Source: Arenimonas sp049195245
GTDB lineage: Bacteria > Pseudomonadota > Gammaproteobacteria > Xanthomonadales > Xanthomonadaceae
Direction: 5' to 3'
DNA: 64,000 nt
NCBI RefSeq assembly: GCF_049195245.1
Contig: NZ_JBMIRR010000025.1
Location: 270,258 to 334,257 of the forward strand
Shown: in pieces, positions 1 through 8,127 of the stretch
How positions within the stretch are numbered: the stretch's first letter is position 1
Layout of the letters: each line of letters starts with the position of its first letter
Notes under the pieces: generated by a model
What the model was told of the DNA's origin: nothing
What the model saw: the letters and a program-made list of their open reading frames with translations, nothing else
The model's database searches: none
Translations under genes and position numbers: made by a program

Positions 1-552
1 GTAGGCGTGGATGGTGGTCATCAGGCCGTGCACGATGCCGATCTTCTCGTGCAGCACCTTGGCCAGCGGCGCCAGGCAGTTGGTGGTGCAGGAGGCGTTG
101 GAGATGACGGTGTCCGAGGCCTTGAGCGTGTCGTGGTTGACGCCGAACACGACGGTGTTGTCCACGTCGCTGCCGCCCGGGGCCGAGATGATGACCTTCT
201 TGGCGCCCGCGGCCAGGTGGGCCGAGGCCTTGGCCTTGCTGGTGAACAGGCCGGTGCACTCCAGCACCACGTCCACGCCCAGCGCGCCCCAGGGCAGCTT
301 GGACGGGTCGCGCTCGGCGCAGACCTTGATGCGGTCGCCGTTGACGATCAGGTCGCCGCCGTCCACTTCCACGTCGCCCGGGAACTTGCCGTGGGCGGTG
401 TCGTAGCGGGTCAGGTGCGCATTGGTCTCGGCATCGCCCAGGTCGTTGATGGCCACGATGGTGATCTCGTGGGTGCGCTTGGCTTCGTACAGCGCGCGGA
501 GGATGTTGCGACCGATGCGGCCGTAGCCATTGATGGCGACCTTGATGGACAT
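1..552 (-). CDS. gap: Glyceraldehyde-3-phosphate dehydrogenase (5' part, gene runs off the window)
   Basis: NAD-dependent oxidation and phosphorylation of glyceraldehyde-3-phosphate in glycolysis/gluconeogenesis, cytoplasmic. About 184 N-terminal residues are visible: the Rossmann start MSIKVAINGYGRIGRNILRA, then the nucleotide-binding half, and the catalytic-cysteine motif SNASCTTNCLAP near residues 150-160. The 3' end lies beyond base 1, so the catalytic domain is incomplete only because of the window edge. The ATG at 550-552 has a GGAG-like ribosome site just upstream on the minus strand. Family assignment is certain from the motif; the exact paralogue (glycolytic versus gluconeogenic) cannot be told. 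Confidence 0.96.
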   Translation of the reverse strand, partial: MSIKVAINGYGRIGRNILRALYEAKRTHEITIVAINDLGDAETNAHLTRYDTAHGKFPGDVEVDGGDLIVNGDRIKVCAERDPSKLPWGALGVDVVLECTGLFTSKAKASAHLAAGAKKVIISAPGGSDVDNTVVFGVNHDTLKASDTVISNASCTTNCLAPLAKVLHEKIGIVHGLMTTIHAY

Positions 553-602
553 GGTGTCTCCTGGAGCCGGCGCGGGGCCGGGGATGGGCTGGTAAGCCCG
601 AC

Positions 603-611
603 ATTTTAGCA
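603..611 (-). promoter_or_regulatory. Candidate extended -10 promoter of gap
   Basis: On the minus strand the sequence reads TTGCTAAAAT, an extended -10 element (TGn followed by TAAAAT), about 50 bases before the gap start codon. No good -35 hexamer lies at the usual distance, which is usual for extended -10 promoters. Placement is by eye only. Confidence 0.45.
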
Positions 612-712
612 ACCCCGGGCCCCCACTCCCAGCGGCGGGCGATTTGACCTGCCTCAAGGCGGTCCCGGCGGCCCCGGCGGAGACTGGCGCCACTTTCCCC
701 AGGAGTGATGCC

Positions 713-1336
713 ATGAAGATCCTTGCCAAGCTCGCCCCCCTGGCCGCCGCCGCGGCCCTGCTGCTCGCCCCGCCGGTGCTGGCCCAGGAGGCCGGGGACT
801 GGACCTTCGGCCTGGGCGCCCACGGCGTGCTGCCCACCTCCGACAACGGCAGCCTGGCCGGTGGCGCCCTGGAGGCCGACGTCGGCGACAACTGGCGCCC
901 GACCGTGACCGCCGAGTACTTCTTCAGCGAACACTGGGGCGTCGAGGTGCTGGCCTCCCTGCCCTTCCAGCACGACATCGAGCTCAACGGCGTGCGCGCC
1001 GGCTCCACCAAGCACCTGCCGCCCACGGTGTCGGTGCAGTACCACTTCAACGGCGGCGAGCGGGTCAAGCCCTTCGTCGGCCTGGGCCTGAACTACACGA
1101 TCTTCTTCAGCGAAAGCACCACCGGGCCGCTGGCCGGCACCGACCTCTCGCTGGACAACTCGCTGGGCCTGGCCGCGCACGCGGGCCTGGACTTCGCGGT
1201 CGGCAAAGGCAAGTGGCTGCGCCTGGACGCGCGCTGGATCGACATCGACACCGATGTGAAGGTGGATGGCACCGGCGTGGGCAGCGTGAACATCGACCCG
1301 ATGGTGTACGGCGCGGCCTTCGTCTGGGCCTTCTGA
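713..1336 (+). CDS. OmpW-family outer membrane protein
   Basis: Small eight-stranded beta-barrel of the outer membrane, a family linked to passage of small hydrophobic molecules. The 207-residue product starts with a signal peptide ending VLAQ-E near residue 24, followed by alternating amphipathic strands such as the YFFSEHWGVEVLAS segment typical of OmpW, and ends in a C-terminal phenylalanine (AAFVWAF) that marks outer-membrane barrels. The ATG at 713 is preceded by CAGGAG at good spacing; an upstream in-frame start at 644 would put 23 unlikely residues before the signal peptide. It stands alone between gap and a nuclease gene. Confidence 0.88.
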   Translation: MKILAKLAPLAAAAALLLAPPVLAQEAGDWTFGLGAHGVLPTSDNGSLAGGALEADVGDNWRPTVTAEYFFSEHWGVEVLASLPFQHDIELNGVRAGSTKHLPPTVSVQYHFNGGERVKPFVGLGLNYTIFFSESTTGPLAGTDLSLDNSLGLAAHAGLDFAVGKGKWLRLDARWIDIDTDVKVDGTGVGSVNIDPMVYGAAFVWAF

Positions 1337-1384
1337 GCCCCGCGGGTGGCGGCTGCCATGGCCGCTGGCGTAAAGTCGGCGGCC

Positions 1385-2239
1385 ATGAAAATCATCCTGC
1401 CCCGCGCCGTTTCCACGTCCCTGCTGCTTTCGGCGCTGCTGCTCGCCTCGGGCGCGGCGCTGGCCTGGAGCAAGCAGGGCCACCAGCTGGTAGGCGAGCT
1501 GGCCCAGCGCGACCTGACGCCCGCGGCGCAGCGCGAGGTTGATCGCCTGCTGGCCGGCGAGCCGGTGCCGACACTGGCCGGCGTGGCCACCTGGGCCGAC
1601 GAGATCCGTGCCGAGAGCCGCGGCGCGGGCAATGCGTTAGGCACCCTGAGCAGCAAGTGGCACTACGTCAATTTCAGCGGCAAGGGCTGCGACTACGTGC
1701 CGGCCCGCAACTGCCCGGACGGCAACTGCGTGATCGGCGCGATCCAGGCGCAGGCCGCCACCCTGGCCGACCGCGGGCGCAGTGACGAGGACCGCCGCAA
1801 CGCCCTCAAGTTCATCGTGCATTTCGTCGGCGATGCGCACCAGCCCATGCATGCGGGCCTGGCCTCGGACCGCGGGGGCAACAACTTCCAGCTCAACTAC
1901 CGCGGCAAGGGCGCGCGCCAGGGCGAAGGCACCAACCTGCACGGCGTCTGGGACTACTGGCTGCTGCAAAGCGCTGAGCTCGACAACACCCGCTACACCC
2001 GACGGCTGCTGGAACTGCCGCTGCCGCCCGATCCCACCGTGGGCGCCGAACACCGGCCGCTGCAGTGGGCGCTGGAATCGTGCGCGCTGATCGAGAGCCA
2101 GGCGATCTACCCGCCGCGGCGCCGCATCACCGACGCCTACCTGGACCAGCACCGTCCACTGGCCGAGCGGCGTGTGCGCCAGGCCGGGGCGCGGCTTGCG
2201 GAGTTGATCAACGCTGCTTTGGATCCGCCGCGCCCGTAA
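1385..2239 (+). CDS. Secreted S1/P1-type nuclease
   Basis: Zinc-dependent single-strand nuclease/3'-nucleotidase, exported. The 284-residue product has a signal peptide ending at ALA27, leaving Trp28 as the mature N terminus, which in this family ligates zinc through its main chain. The other expected ligands are visible in order: His in WSKQGH, Asp in WADEIR, His in KWHYVNF, the HxxxD...H set in HFVGDAHQPMH, and HGVWD. All nine trinuclear-zinc positions therefore appear intact. I chose the ATG at 1385 because the signal peptide begins there; an upstream in-frame ATG at 1346 adds only 13 residues. A TAAAGT -10-like hexamer sits 14 bases before it. Confidence 0.9.
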   Translation: MKIILPRAVSTSLLLSALLLASGAALAWSKQGHQLVGELAQRDLTPAAQREVDRLLAGEPVPTLAGVATWADEIRAESRGAGNALGTLSSKWHYVNFSGKGCDYVPARNCPDGNCVIGAIQAQAATLADRGRSDEDRRNALKFIVHFVGDAHQPMHAGLASDRGGNNFQLNYRGKGARQGEGTNLHGVWDYWLLQSAELDNTRYTRRLLELPLPPDPTVGAEHRPLQWALESCALIESQAIYPPRRRITDAYLDQHRPLAERRVRQAGARLAELINAALDPPRP

Positions 2240-2248
2240 GCCGCGATC

Positions 2249-3580
2249 TCAGCACGCCGGCTCAGGCGGGGCAGCCCCGGTCCAGCGCGACAGCGAGGCC
2301 GTCCACGGCATCGGCCCGGACACCGGGGCGACCTCCGCCGCCACCTTGGCCTCAGGCAGGCGAACCACCAGCTCCAGTGCGATGCCACGGAATCCGCCGC
2401 CCGCATCCTGCTCACCCACGCTCATCGCGGCGCCTGGCTCACCCGGCTTGAAGATCAGCTTCGGACTCCCCTGGCTGACACCGTCGCGAAGGATCTCGGC
2501 ATCGGCGAACACGGTGCCATCCTCGCGCGGCGTGAGGGCCAGCTCCACCACCCAGGCGGCACCCGACTGCTCGAATTCGAAACGATGCGCTTCACCGGCG
2601 CGCAGGTTGAGCGACTGCACCCTTTCCTGTTGCCCGTCGATGCGGACCGTCATCGTCACGCCCAGCTCGCCCTCGGCCGGTGCCACCACGATGGCGCGCG
2701 CGGGCTGCGCCGCCCAGGCGGACCAGCCGCCTGCGGTGGCCAGCGCAAACACGATCATGAATCCGGAAAAGACGCGTGTGCGGCCGGGAAGAGGACGTTT
2801 GAGCATGGCAATGCGCTCCTTGAGCGGATGGGAACCAAACCAGTGGCAGCCCACGGGCAGTGGCCGGTCGGCGAGCTGGGTCTTGAGCAGGGCCTCGCCG
2901 TAGGCGCGGCGATGACGCGGGAACCGCGCGAGCACGGCGGCATCGCAAGCCAGTTCCTGGTCCTGGCGCAGGCGTTCGGCCGCGTGGTGCACCAGCGGGT
3001 TGAACCACAGCAGGCAACGCAGCAGCGACACCCCCGCGTTCACCGGCAGATCGCCCCGGCGCTGGTGCACCTGTTCGTGGCAAAGCACCAGCTGTTGCTG
3101 GGCCGCGTCATACCGGGTTTCGAAATCGGCGGGCAGCACGATGCGCGCCCGCCAGCCGATCACCGCCGGCAGGCCCGCGGCGCTGTCACTTTGCAGCAGG
3201 CCATCGGAACGCGTGACCAGCGCACCCAGGCTGGCGGTGAAGCGCCGCTGCTGGCGCAGGAGAAAGGCCGCCATGCCGAGCGCGCCCAAGGCCCACAGCC
3301 CCAGCCACGCGAGACGTACATCGATCGCCGCCGCCGGCGCTGCGGTATCTGCGATGGTCGCGATGGCAGGCAGTGCGATGCCAGCCGAGGGTGCGACCGG
3401 AACGACCGCGGCAGGCAAGGCCACGGCCAGCAGGGCAACCGGCACCAGGCTCCAGGCGGCATAGGCCGCGCCGGCCCCGAAGGCCGCACGCAGCGGCTGT
3501 CGCAGCAGCAGCACCAGCACGATGGCGGCGCTGGTGGACAGGGTCCCCTCGATCAGAAGCTGCAGCAGGTCACGGCTCAT
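2249..3580 (-). CDS. BlaR1/MecR1-like M56 membrane metallopeptidase
   Basis: Integral-membrane zinc peptidase of the family that senses a signal and triggers cleavage of a BlaI-type repressor. The 443-residue product has hydrophobic segments near residues 5-25, 35-60 and 90-110, the zinc motif HEQVH (HExxH) in LVLCHEQVHQRRGDL with a downstream ELACDAAV segment, a further membrane segment (about 275-295), and a C-terminal soluble domain of roughly 145 residues. The C-terminal domain shows no penicillin-binding SxxK/KTG motifs, so the signal sensed is probably not a beta-lactam, or is sensed differently. Its start overlaps the end of the upstream repressor gene by 11 bases, implying one transcript. 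Confidence 0.85.
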   Translation of the reverse strand: MSRDLLQLLIEGTLSTSAAIVLVLLLRQPLRAAFGAGAAYAAWSLVPVALLAVALPAAVVPVAPSAGIALPAIATIADTAAPAAAIDVRLAWLGLWALGALGMAAFLLRQQRRFTASLGALVTRSDGLLQSDSAAGLPAVIGWRARIVLPADFETRYDAAQQQLVLCHEQVHQRRGDLPVNAGVSLLRCLLWFNPLVHHAAERLRQDQELACDAAVLARFPRHRRAYGEALLKTQLADRPLPVGCHWFGSHPLKERIAMLKRPLPGRTRVFSGFMIVFALATAGGWSAWAAQPARAIVVAPAEGELGVTMTVRIDGQQERVQSLNLRAGEAHRFEFEQSGAAWVVELALTPREDGTVFADAEILRDGVSQGSPKLIFKPGEPGAAMSVGEQDAGGGFRGIALELVVRLPEAKVAAEVAPVSGPMPWTASLSRWTGAAPPEPAC

Positions 3581-3938
3581 CGTCGAGCTCCTGCACCAGC
3601 TTCTTGAGCTCGGCGATGTCCTTCTTGCCCAGCCGGCGCCGCTCGGTGAAATGCGCCACCATCGGGGCCACGCGACCGCCGAAGAGGCGATCAAGCAGGC
3701 TTTCGCTTTCCGCCTGCAGCCAGTCCTCCCGCGCCAGCACCGGGCTGTAGAGATAGCGCCGACCTTCCTTGCGCGCCGCGATGGCGCCCTTGTTGAGCAG
3801 ACGGTTGAGCAAGGTCTTCACCGTCGCCTCCTGCCAGCCCTGGCGGGCGGCGACCGCCTTGTGCACGTCTTCGGCGGCCAGCGGGCAGCGTTTCCACAGC
3901 ACCTGCATCACCACCGATTCGGCTTCGCTGATCTGCAT
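3570..3938 (-). CDS. BlaI/MecI-family transcriptional repressor
   Basis: Winged-helix repressor, 122 residues, matching the BlaI/MecI family: MQISEAESVVMQVLWKRCPL at the N terminus, then the DNA-recognition region around residues 40-60 (WQEATVKTLLNRLLNKGAI, very close to the family's TVxTLLxRLxxKG) and RRYLYSPV in the wing. The dimerisation tail follows. It is the first gene of a two-gene operon with the M56 peptidase. Two 14-bp palindromes lie immediately upstream, so it very likely represses its own promoter. No beta-lactamase gene is nearby; targets elsewhere are unknown. Confidence 0.9.
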   Translation of the reverse strand: MQISEAESVVMQVLWKRCPLAAEDVHKAVAARQGWQEATVKTLLNRLLNKGAIAARKEGRRYLYSPVLAREDWLQAESESLLDRLFGGRVAPMVAHFTERRRLGKKDIAELKKLVQELDDEP

Positions 3939-3942
3939 CCCG

Positions 3943-3956
3943 ATTACGTCCGTAAT
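3943..3956. promoter_or_regulatory. Operator 1 for the BlaI-type repressor
   Basis: Perfect palindrome ATTACG-TC-CGTAAT, five bases before the repressor start codon. It would lie at or just after the transcription start of the minus-strand promoter. A similar copy lies 24 bp further upstream, centre to centre. Twin dyads are known in front of BlaI/MecI-type operons; the exact sequence here is read directly. Confidence 0.75.
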
Positions 3957-3964
3957 TTTTTCTG

Positions 3965-3992
3965 AATTTACGCCCGTAATCGAAAATGTCAA
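3965..3992 (-). promoter_or_regulatory. Promoter of the repressor/M56 operon with overlapping operator 2
   Basis: On the minus strand TTGACA (3987-3992) is followed after 16 bases by TAAATT (3965-3970), a good sigma-70-type pair. The second palindrome, TTTACG-CC-CGTAAT at 3967-3980, covers the -10 hexamer and spacer and differs from operator 1 by one base in its arms. Repressor bound at both dyads would block polymerase and shut off its own operon. Confidence 0.65.
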
Positions 3993-4040
3993 GCGCTGGC
4001 TGCAGTGCGATACTGGGGCTCGATTCCACAGGCACTTCCG

Positions 4041-5987
4041 ATGGCCCCACCGCTCCAGCTCGACTCCCTCGATGCCGCCGTGGACCGGCTGCTGGCCCAT
4101 GCTGGGCCGGCCCTGGTGCTGGCGGCCCCGCTGGGGCTGGGCAAGCCGCACCGGCTGCTCAATGCGCTGACGCGACGCATTGCCGCCGACCCGGCGCGGT
4201 CGCTGCACCTGCTCACCGCGCTGTCGCTGACGCCGCCGGCCCCAGGCCAGGGACTGCAGCGGCGTTTCCTGGCGCCCTTCCTGTCGCGCCAGTTCGGCGA
4301 TGACTTCCCGGCGCTCGACTACGCGCTGGCCCTGCGCGCCGGCACGCTGCCGGCCAACGTGCGCGTCGAGGAGTTCTACATGCAGTCCGGCGCCCTGCTG
4401 CGCTCGGACGTGGCCCAGCGTGACTACGTCAGCCTCAACTACACCCACGTGGCGCGTGCGGTGGCCGAGCGCGGCGCCCAAGCTCTGGTGCAGAAAGTGG
4501 CGCGCGAACCGGGCGGCACGCGCCTGAGCCTGAGCTGCAATCCCGACCTCACCTTCGACCTGGTGGACGAGATGGCGCGGCTGGGCAAGCCCCGCCCGCT
4601 GCTGGTGGCCGAGATCGACCCGAACCTGCCCTGGCTCGATGGCCCGTGCGCGGTCCCGCAGGACTATTTCGACCTGGTGCTGGACCTGCCGGGCCCGGCG
4701 CCGAAGCTGTTTGCGCTGCCGCGCGAGCCGGTGAACGACGCCGACTACGCCATCGGCCTGTACGCCAGCACCCTGGTGCGCGACGGCGGCACGCTGCAGA
4801 TCGGCATCGGCTCGCTGTCGGATGCGCTGTGCCACGCGCTGGTGCTGCGGCACACGCGCAACGCCGACTACCTGGCGGCGCTGGAGGCGCTCTCGCCCGG
4901 GCTCGCGAGCTCCCGCCTGGTGCAGGCCACCGGCGGCGTCGCGCCCTTCGTGCAGGGCCTGTACGGCGCCAGCGAAATGGTCAACGACGGTTTCCGCTGC
5001 CTGGCGCAGGCCGGCATCCTGTCGCGACGCGTGGTGGACGATCCCGCCGCGATGGCGCGCATCAACGCCGGCACGCCCACCGACGCGGACCGCGGCGCGC
5101 TCGAACGCGACGGACGCTACCTCGACGGTGCCTTCTACCTGGGCTCCAGCGAGCTGTACGCCTGGCTGCGCGGCCTGTCGCCGGCGCAGGCGCGCGGCAT
5201 CGGCATGACCCGCGTGTCGCACATCAACGAGCTCTACGGAAACAACGAAGCCCTGGAGCGCGAGCAGCGCCGCGACGCGCGCTTCTTCAACACCTGCATG
5301 ATGATGACCGGCCTGGGCGCGGCAGTGTCGGACGCGCTGGAGGACGGCCGCGTCGTGTCCGGCGTCGGCGGCCAGTACAACTTCGTGGCGATGGCGCATG
5401 CCCTGCACGACGCGCGTTCGGTGCTGATGCTGCGCGCGGTGCGCGGCGCGGGCGCGGCCTCCAACCTCCTGTGGAACTATGGCCACGTGACCATCCCGCG
5501 CCACCTGCGCGACCTGGCCATTACCGAGTACGGTATCGCCGACCTGCGCGGCCGCAGCGACGGCGATTGCGCGCAGGCGATGCTGGGCCTGGCCGACGTC
5601 CGCCACCAGGCCACGCTGCTGGCGGCCGCGAAGGCCGCTGGCAAGATCGACGCCGGCTTCGCGCCGCCGCAAGCTTGGGCCCGCAATGATTGCGACGACC
5701 TGGCCGCGCGGCTGCGTCCGCTGCGGCGGAGCGGCGTGCTGCCCGACTACCCGATGGGCAGCGATTTCACACCGGTCGAGCAGCGCCTGGCGAAAGCCCT
5801 GGCTTGGCTGAAATCGAACACGACCGGTGGACGGAAGTTCCTGACCCTGGCCCGCGCGATCGCAACCCGGTCGCCTGCCGACGACGAGGCGCTGGCGCGC
5901 ATGGGCCTCAACGCACCGTCCGGTTTCGGGGATCGCCTGCAGGGCAGGCTGTTGCGATTAGCGCTGTCGGAAACGCGCCGGTCCTAA
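4041..5987 (+). CDS. Acetyl-CoA hydrolase/CoA-transferase family protein (long form)
   Basis: Likely transfers or hydrolyses CoA from acyl-CoA thioesters. The 648-residue product contains family segments GIGSLSDAL, VQGLYGASEMVNDGFR, GVGGQYNFVAMAHAL and ITEYGIADLRGR, matching the C-terminal acetyl-CoA hydrolase domain; the N-terminal ~200 residues are less typical and the protein is longer than the ~500-residue yeast Ach1 type. The substrate cannot be fixed from sequence. ATG 4041 was preferred to an in-frame GTG at 4005, which would be closer to the divergent repressor promoter; neither has a strong ribosome site. The gene is divergent from the BlaI-type repressor and may share its control region. 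Confidence 0.85.
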   Translation: MAPPLQLDSLDAAVDRLLAHAGPALVLAAPLGLGKPHRLLNALTRRIAADPARSLHLLTALSLTPPAPGQGLQRRFLAPFLSRQFGDDFPALDYALALRAGTLPANVRVEEFYMQSGALLRSDVAQRDYVSLNYTHVARAVAERGAQALVQKVAREPGGTRLSLSCNPDLTFDLVDEMARLGKPRPLLVAEIDPNLPWLDGPCAVPQDYFDLVLDLPGPAPKLFALPREPVNDADYAIGLYASTLVRDGGTLQIGIGSLSDALCHALVLRHTRNADYLAALEALSPGLASSRLVQATGGVAPFVQGLYGASEMVNDGFRCLAQAGILSRRVVDDPAAMARINAGTPTDADRGALERDGRYLDGAFYLGSSELYAWLRGLSPAQARGIGMTRVSHINELYGNNEALEREQRRDARFFNTCMMMTGLGAAVSDALEDGRVVSGVGGQYNFVAMAHALHDARSVLMLRAVRGAGAASNLLWNYGHVTIPRHLRDLAITEYGIADLRGRSDGDCAQAMLGLADVRHQATLLAAAKAAGKIDAGFAPPQAWARNDCDDLAARLRPLRRSGVLPDYPMGSDFTPVEQRLAKALAWLKSNTTGGRKFLTLARAIATRSPADDEALARMGLNAPSGFGDRLQGRLLRLALSETRRS

Positions 5988-6454
5988 CGCGAGAGTAGCG
6001 CCCGCACCGGGGCTTCCAGTCCGGAAAGCCCGGCCTGCCGGCCTTTTTCCACGGCGGCTTCGACCCCTGCCCCGCGAAGCCACGCTTCGCGCAGCGCGAA
6101 CAGCGCCCCGACCCGGTTGCCGCTGGCGCAGTGCACAAGGCAGGGCGAAGGCAAGCGTTGCAGGAGCTCGTCGAAACGGGCCACGAGCGCAGGCGTGAGA
6201 TCCGCGCTGGTGGCCACCGGCAGCGCCGCGTAGACCATGCCGAGGGCGGCAACGGCCTCGGCTTCGTCAAAACCGGGCTGCTCCGTGCCAGGACGAAGGT
6301 TGAGCACGCCGCGGAAGCCAGCGGCGACCAGCCTCGGCCAATCGGCCGGCTCGGGTTGTCCCGCACTGGCCAAGGTCGGTTCCAGCCGGCGAAAGCCCGG
6401 AATGTCCGCCAACGGCAGCGCAGGCATGGCCTCCTCGTCCTGTTCCGGTGTCAT
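5984..6454 (-). CDS. DUF442 / dual-specificity-phosphatase-like protein of the BigR sulfur operon
   Basis: A 156-residue cytoplasmic protein of the DUF442 family, a fold related to tyrosine phosphatases and often fused to or encoded beside persulfide dioxygenases. Visible motifs: FRGVLNLRPGTEQPGF and the P-loop VHCASGNRVGALFAL with catalytic-type cysteine (HCASGNR, a HCxxGxR signature). Its ATG at 6454 overlaps the stop of the upstream regulator gene, so the two are co-transcribed. In this setting a role as sulfurtransferase acting on persulfides is more likely than protein dephosphorylation, but that is inference from neighbours. Confidence 0.8.
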   Translation of the reverse strand: MTPEQDEEAMPALPLADIPGFRRLEPTLASAGQPEPADWPRLVAAGFRGVLNLRPGTEQPGFDEAEAVAALGMVYAALPVATSADLTPALVARFDELLQRLPSPCLVHCASGNRVGALFALREAWLRGAGVEAAVEKGRQAGLSGLEAPVRALLSR

Positions 6455-6786
6455 CGCGGGCAGTACAGCTTGTGCAGCATCGCCACCAGCGACCGGGCCG
6501 GACCCTTGGGCAAGGAATAGAAGACCTGCTGCGCTTCCCGGCGGGTTTTCACGAAGCCGCCTTCCCGAAGCTTGGCCAGGTGCTGGGACAGCGCCGATTG
6601 GCTGAGCGGCAGCCGTTCCAGCAGGGCGCCCACCGAGGCCTCGCCCTCGGACAGGTGGCACAGCACCAGCAGCCGCTGCTCGTTGCCCAGTGCCCGCATC
6701 AGCGCGGAGGCGGACTGGGCGGCCGCCGCCATGTCGCTCAGGCGGGCGCTGGAGGAGGTTTGGCGAGGGGAGGACTTCACGGGCAT
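6451..6786 (-). CDS. bigR: ArsR-family repressor, BigR/YgaV type
   Basis: Winged-helix ArsR-family regulator, 111 residues, with recognition helix region LSQSALSQHLAKLREGGFV. Two cysteines occur where persulfide-sensing BigR-type proteins have them: one in LVLCHLSEGEAS and one in the C-terminal LYCPR. In that subfamily the pair forms a di- or polysulfide bridge that releases DNA, inducing sulfide detoxification genes. The gene overlaps the DUF442 gene and diverges from the persulfide dioxygenase gene, and a perfect 20-bp palindrome lies between them. A TATAAT -10 box at 6793-6798 predicts a start of transcription at or very near the ATG, so the message may be leaderless. Confidence 0.88.
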   Translation of the reverse strand: MPVKSSPRQTSSSARLSDMAAAAQSASALMRALGNEQRLLVLCHLSEGEASVGALLERLPLSQSALSQHLAKLREGGFVKTRREAQQVFYSLPKGPARSLVAMLHKLYCPR

Positions 6787-6792
6787 GCCGCA

Positions 6793-6830
6793 ATTATATT
6801 ATTGCAATCTAAATTAGCAAGTGCTAATTT
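6793..6830. promoter_or_regulatory. Divergent bigR/persulfide dioxygenase promoter region with operator
   Basis: A perfect inverted repeat, AAATTAGCA-AG-TGCTAATTT, occupies 6811-6830. On the minus strand TTGCTA (6815-6820) and TATAAT (6793-6798) with a 16-base spacer form the bigR promoter. On the plus strand TTGCAA (6802-6807) and TAATTT (6825-6830) with a 17-base spacer and a TG extension form the dioxygenase promoter. The palindrome overlaps the -35 of one and the -10 of the other, the expected layout for one repressor controlling both directions. Confidence 0.75.
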
Positions 6831-6850
6831 GACCCCAAGGAGACACGCCC

Positions 6851-7714
6851 ATGAACACGCCCACCGTCCAAGCCTTCCTGCACGAGGAAACCGGCACCTG
6901 GAGCTACGTGGTCGCGGACCTGCCCGCCGCCCGATGCGCCATCATCGATCCGGTGCTCGACTACGACCCCAAGTCCGGGCGCACCGGCACCACCGCCGTG
7001 GACGCGATCCTGCGCTGGGTGCGCGAACGCGGGCTGCACCTGGACTGGATCCTGGAAACCCATGCCCACGCCGACCACCTGACCGCCGCCCCGCACATCC
7101 AGCGCACGCTGGGCGGACGCATCGCCATCGGCGCCGGCATCCGCGAAGTGCAGGCGACGTTCAAGCCGATCTTCAATCTGGAAGCCGACTTCGCCACCGA
7201 CGGATCGCAGTTCGACCATCTGTTCGCCGACGGCGAGGTCTTCGCCATCGGCGGGCTGACCGGACGCGTGATCGCCACGCCCGGCCACACCAACGACAGC
7301 GTCAGCTACCTGATCGGCGACGCCCTGTTCACCGGCGACAGCCTGTTCATGCCCGATGGCGGCACCGCGCGCTGCGACTTCCCGGGCGGCGATGCCGGCA
7401 AGCTGTTCCGCTCCATCCACCGGCTTTACCTGCTGCCAGACGACACGCGCGTCTTTGTGTGCCACGACTACGGTCCGGGCGGGCGCGCGATCGAATGCGA
7501 GACCACCATCGGCGCGCAGAAGCGCAGCAACGTGCACGTGCGCGAAGGCGTGGAGGAGGCCGACTACGTGAAGCAGCGCAAGGCGCGCGATGCCACCCTG
7601 GCCATGCCGAACCTGATCCTGCCCTCGGTGCAGGTCAACATCCGCGCGGGCGCGCTGCCGCCGCCGGAAGCCAATGGCGTGCGCTACCTCAAGATTCCGC
7701 TGGACGCCCTGTGA
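6851..7714 (+). CDS. Persulfide dioxygenase-like metallo-beta-lactamase-fold protein (Blh/ETHE1 type)
   Basis: Probable Fe(II) persulfide dioxygenase that oxidises glutathione persulfide to sulfite. The 287-residue product carries the metallo-beta-lactamase motif THAHADHL near residue 74, a second histidine in TPGHTNDSVSY, the Asp of FTGDSLFMPDGGTARCDFP, and a last His in VCHDYGPGG. These match the ETHE1/Blh group. A strong AAGGAG ribosome site lies 8 bases before the ATG. The stop overlaps the next GTG start, so it heads an operon with two membrane transport proteins and is presumably repressed by BigR through the palindrome upstream. Confidence 0.88.
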   Translation: MNTPTVQAFLHEETGTWSYVVADLPAARCAIIDPVLDYDPKSGRTGTTAVDAILRWVRERGLHLDWILETHAHADHLTAAPHIQRTLGGRIAIGAGIREVQATFKPIFNLEADFATDGSQFDHLFADGEVFAIGGLTGRVIATPGHTNDSVSYLIGDALFTGDSLFMPDGGTARCDFPGGDAGKLFRSIHRLYLLPDDTRVFVCHDYGPGGRAIECETTIGAQKRSNVHVREGVEEADYVKQRKARDATLAMPNLILPSVQVNIRAGALPPPEANGVRYLKIPLDAL

Positions 7715-8127
7715 GCGCCTGGATCCCTGCGCTGGCGGGCGGCGCCCTGATCGGCCTGGCGGCCACGGTGCTGCTGGGGCTCAATGGCCGCATCGCCGGC
7801 ATCAGCGGCATCGCCTGGAACGCCCTGGTGGAAACGGGCGCGGAACGCCGTTGGCGCCGGGCCTTCCTGGCCGGCCTGGTGATCGGCGCGGGCCTCTGGT
7901 TTGCGATGGCTCCCGGGGTCGCGCCGGCGCGCAGCGGTTTTCCCCTGCCCCTGCTGCTGGCGGGTGCGCTGCTGGTCGGCATCGGCACGCGCCTGGGCAG
8001 CGGCTGCACCAGCGGTCACGGCATCTGCGGGCTGGCGCGCTTTTCGCCGAGGTCGCTGGCGGCGGTGGTGGTCTTCATGGGCACGGCGGTGGCCACGACG
8101 ACGGTGGTGCGCCATGTCATCGGCTAG
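7711..8127 (+). CDS. YeeE/YedE-family membrane protein, first half-transporter
   Basis: A 138-residue membrane protein with about four hydrophobic segments and the family signature GIGTRLGSGCTSGHGICGLAR, whose cysteines are the presumed thiosulfate/sulfur-handling residues. Members next to persulfide dioxygenase and BigR are thought to move sulfur oxyanions out of or into the cell. It starts with GTG overlapping the dioxygenase stop (GTGA) and overlaps the next gene by 14 bases, so translation is coupled. Confidence 0.85.
   Translation: MSAWIPALAGGALIGLAATVLLGLNGRIAGISGIAWNALVETGAERRWRRAFLAGLVIGAGLWFAMAPGVAPARSGFPLPLLLAGALLVGIGTRLGSGCTSGHGICGLARFSPRSLAAVVVFMGTAVATTTVVRHVIG

Noticed and set aside
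2249..3580. A classical beta-lactam sensor BlaR1
   Set aside because: The C-terminal domain lacks penicillin-binding motifs, so only the M56 part of BlaR1 is supported.
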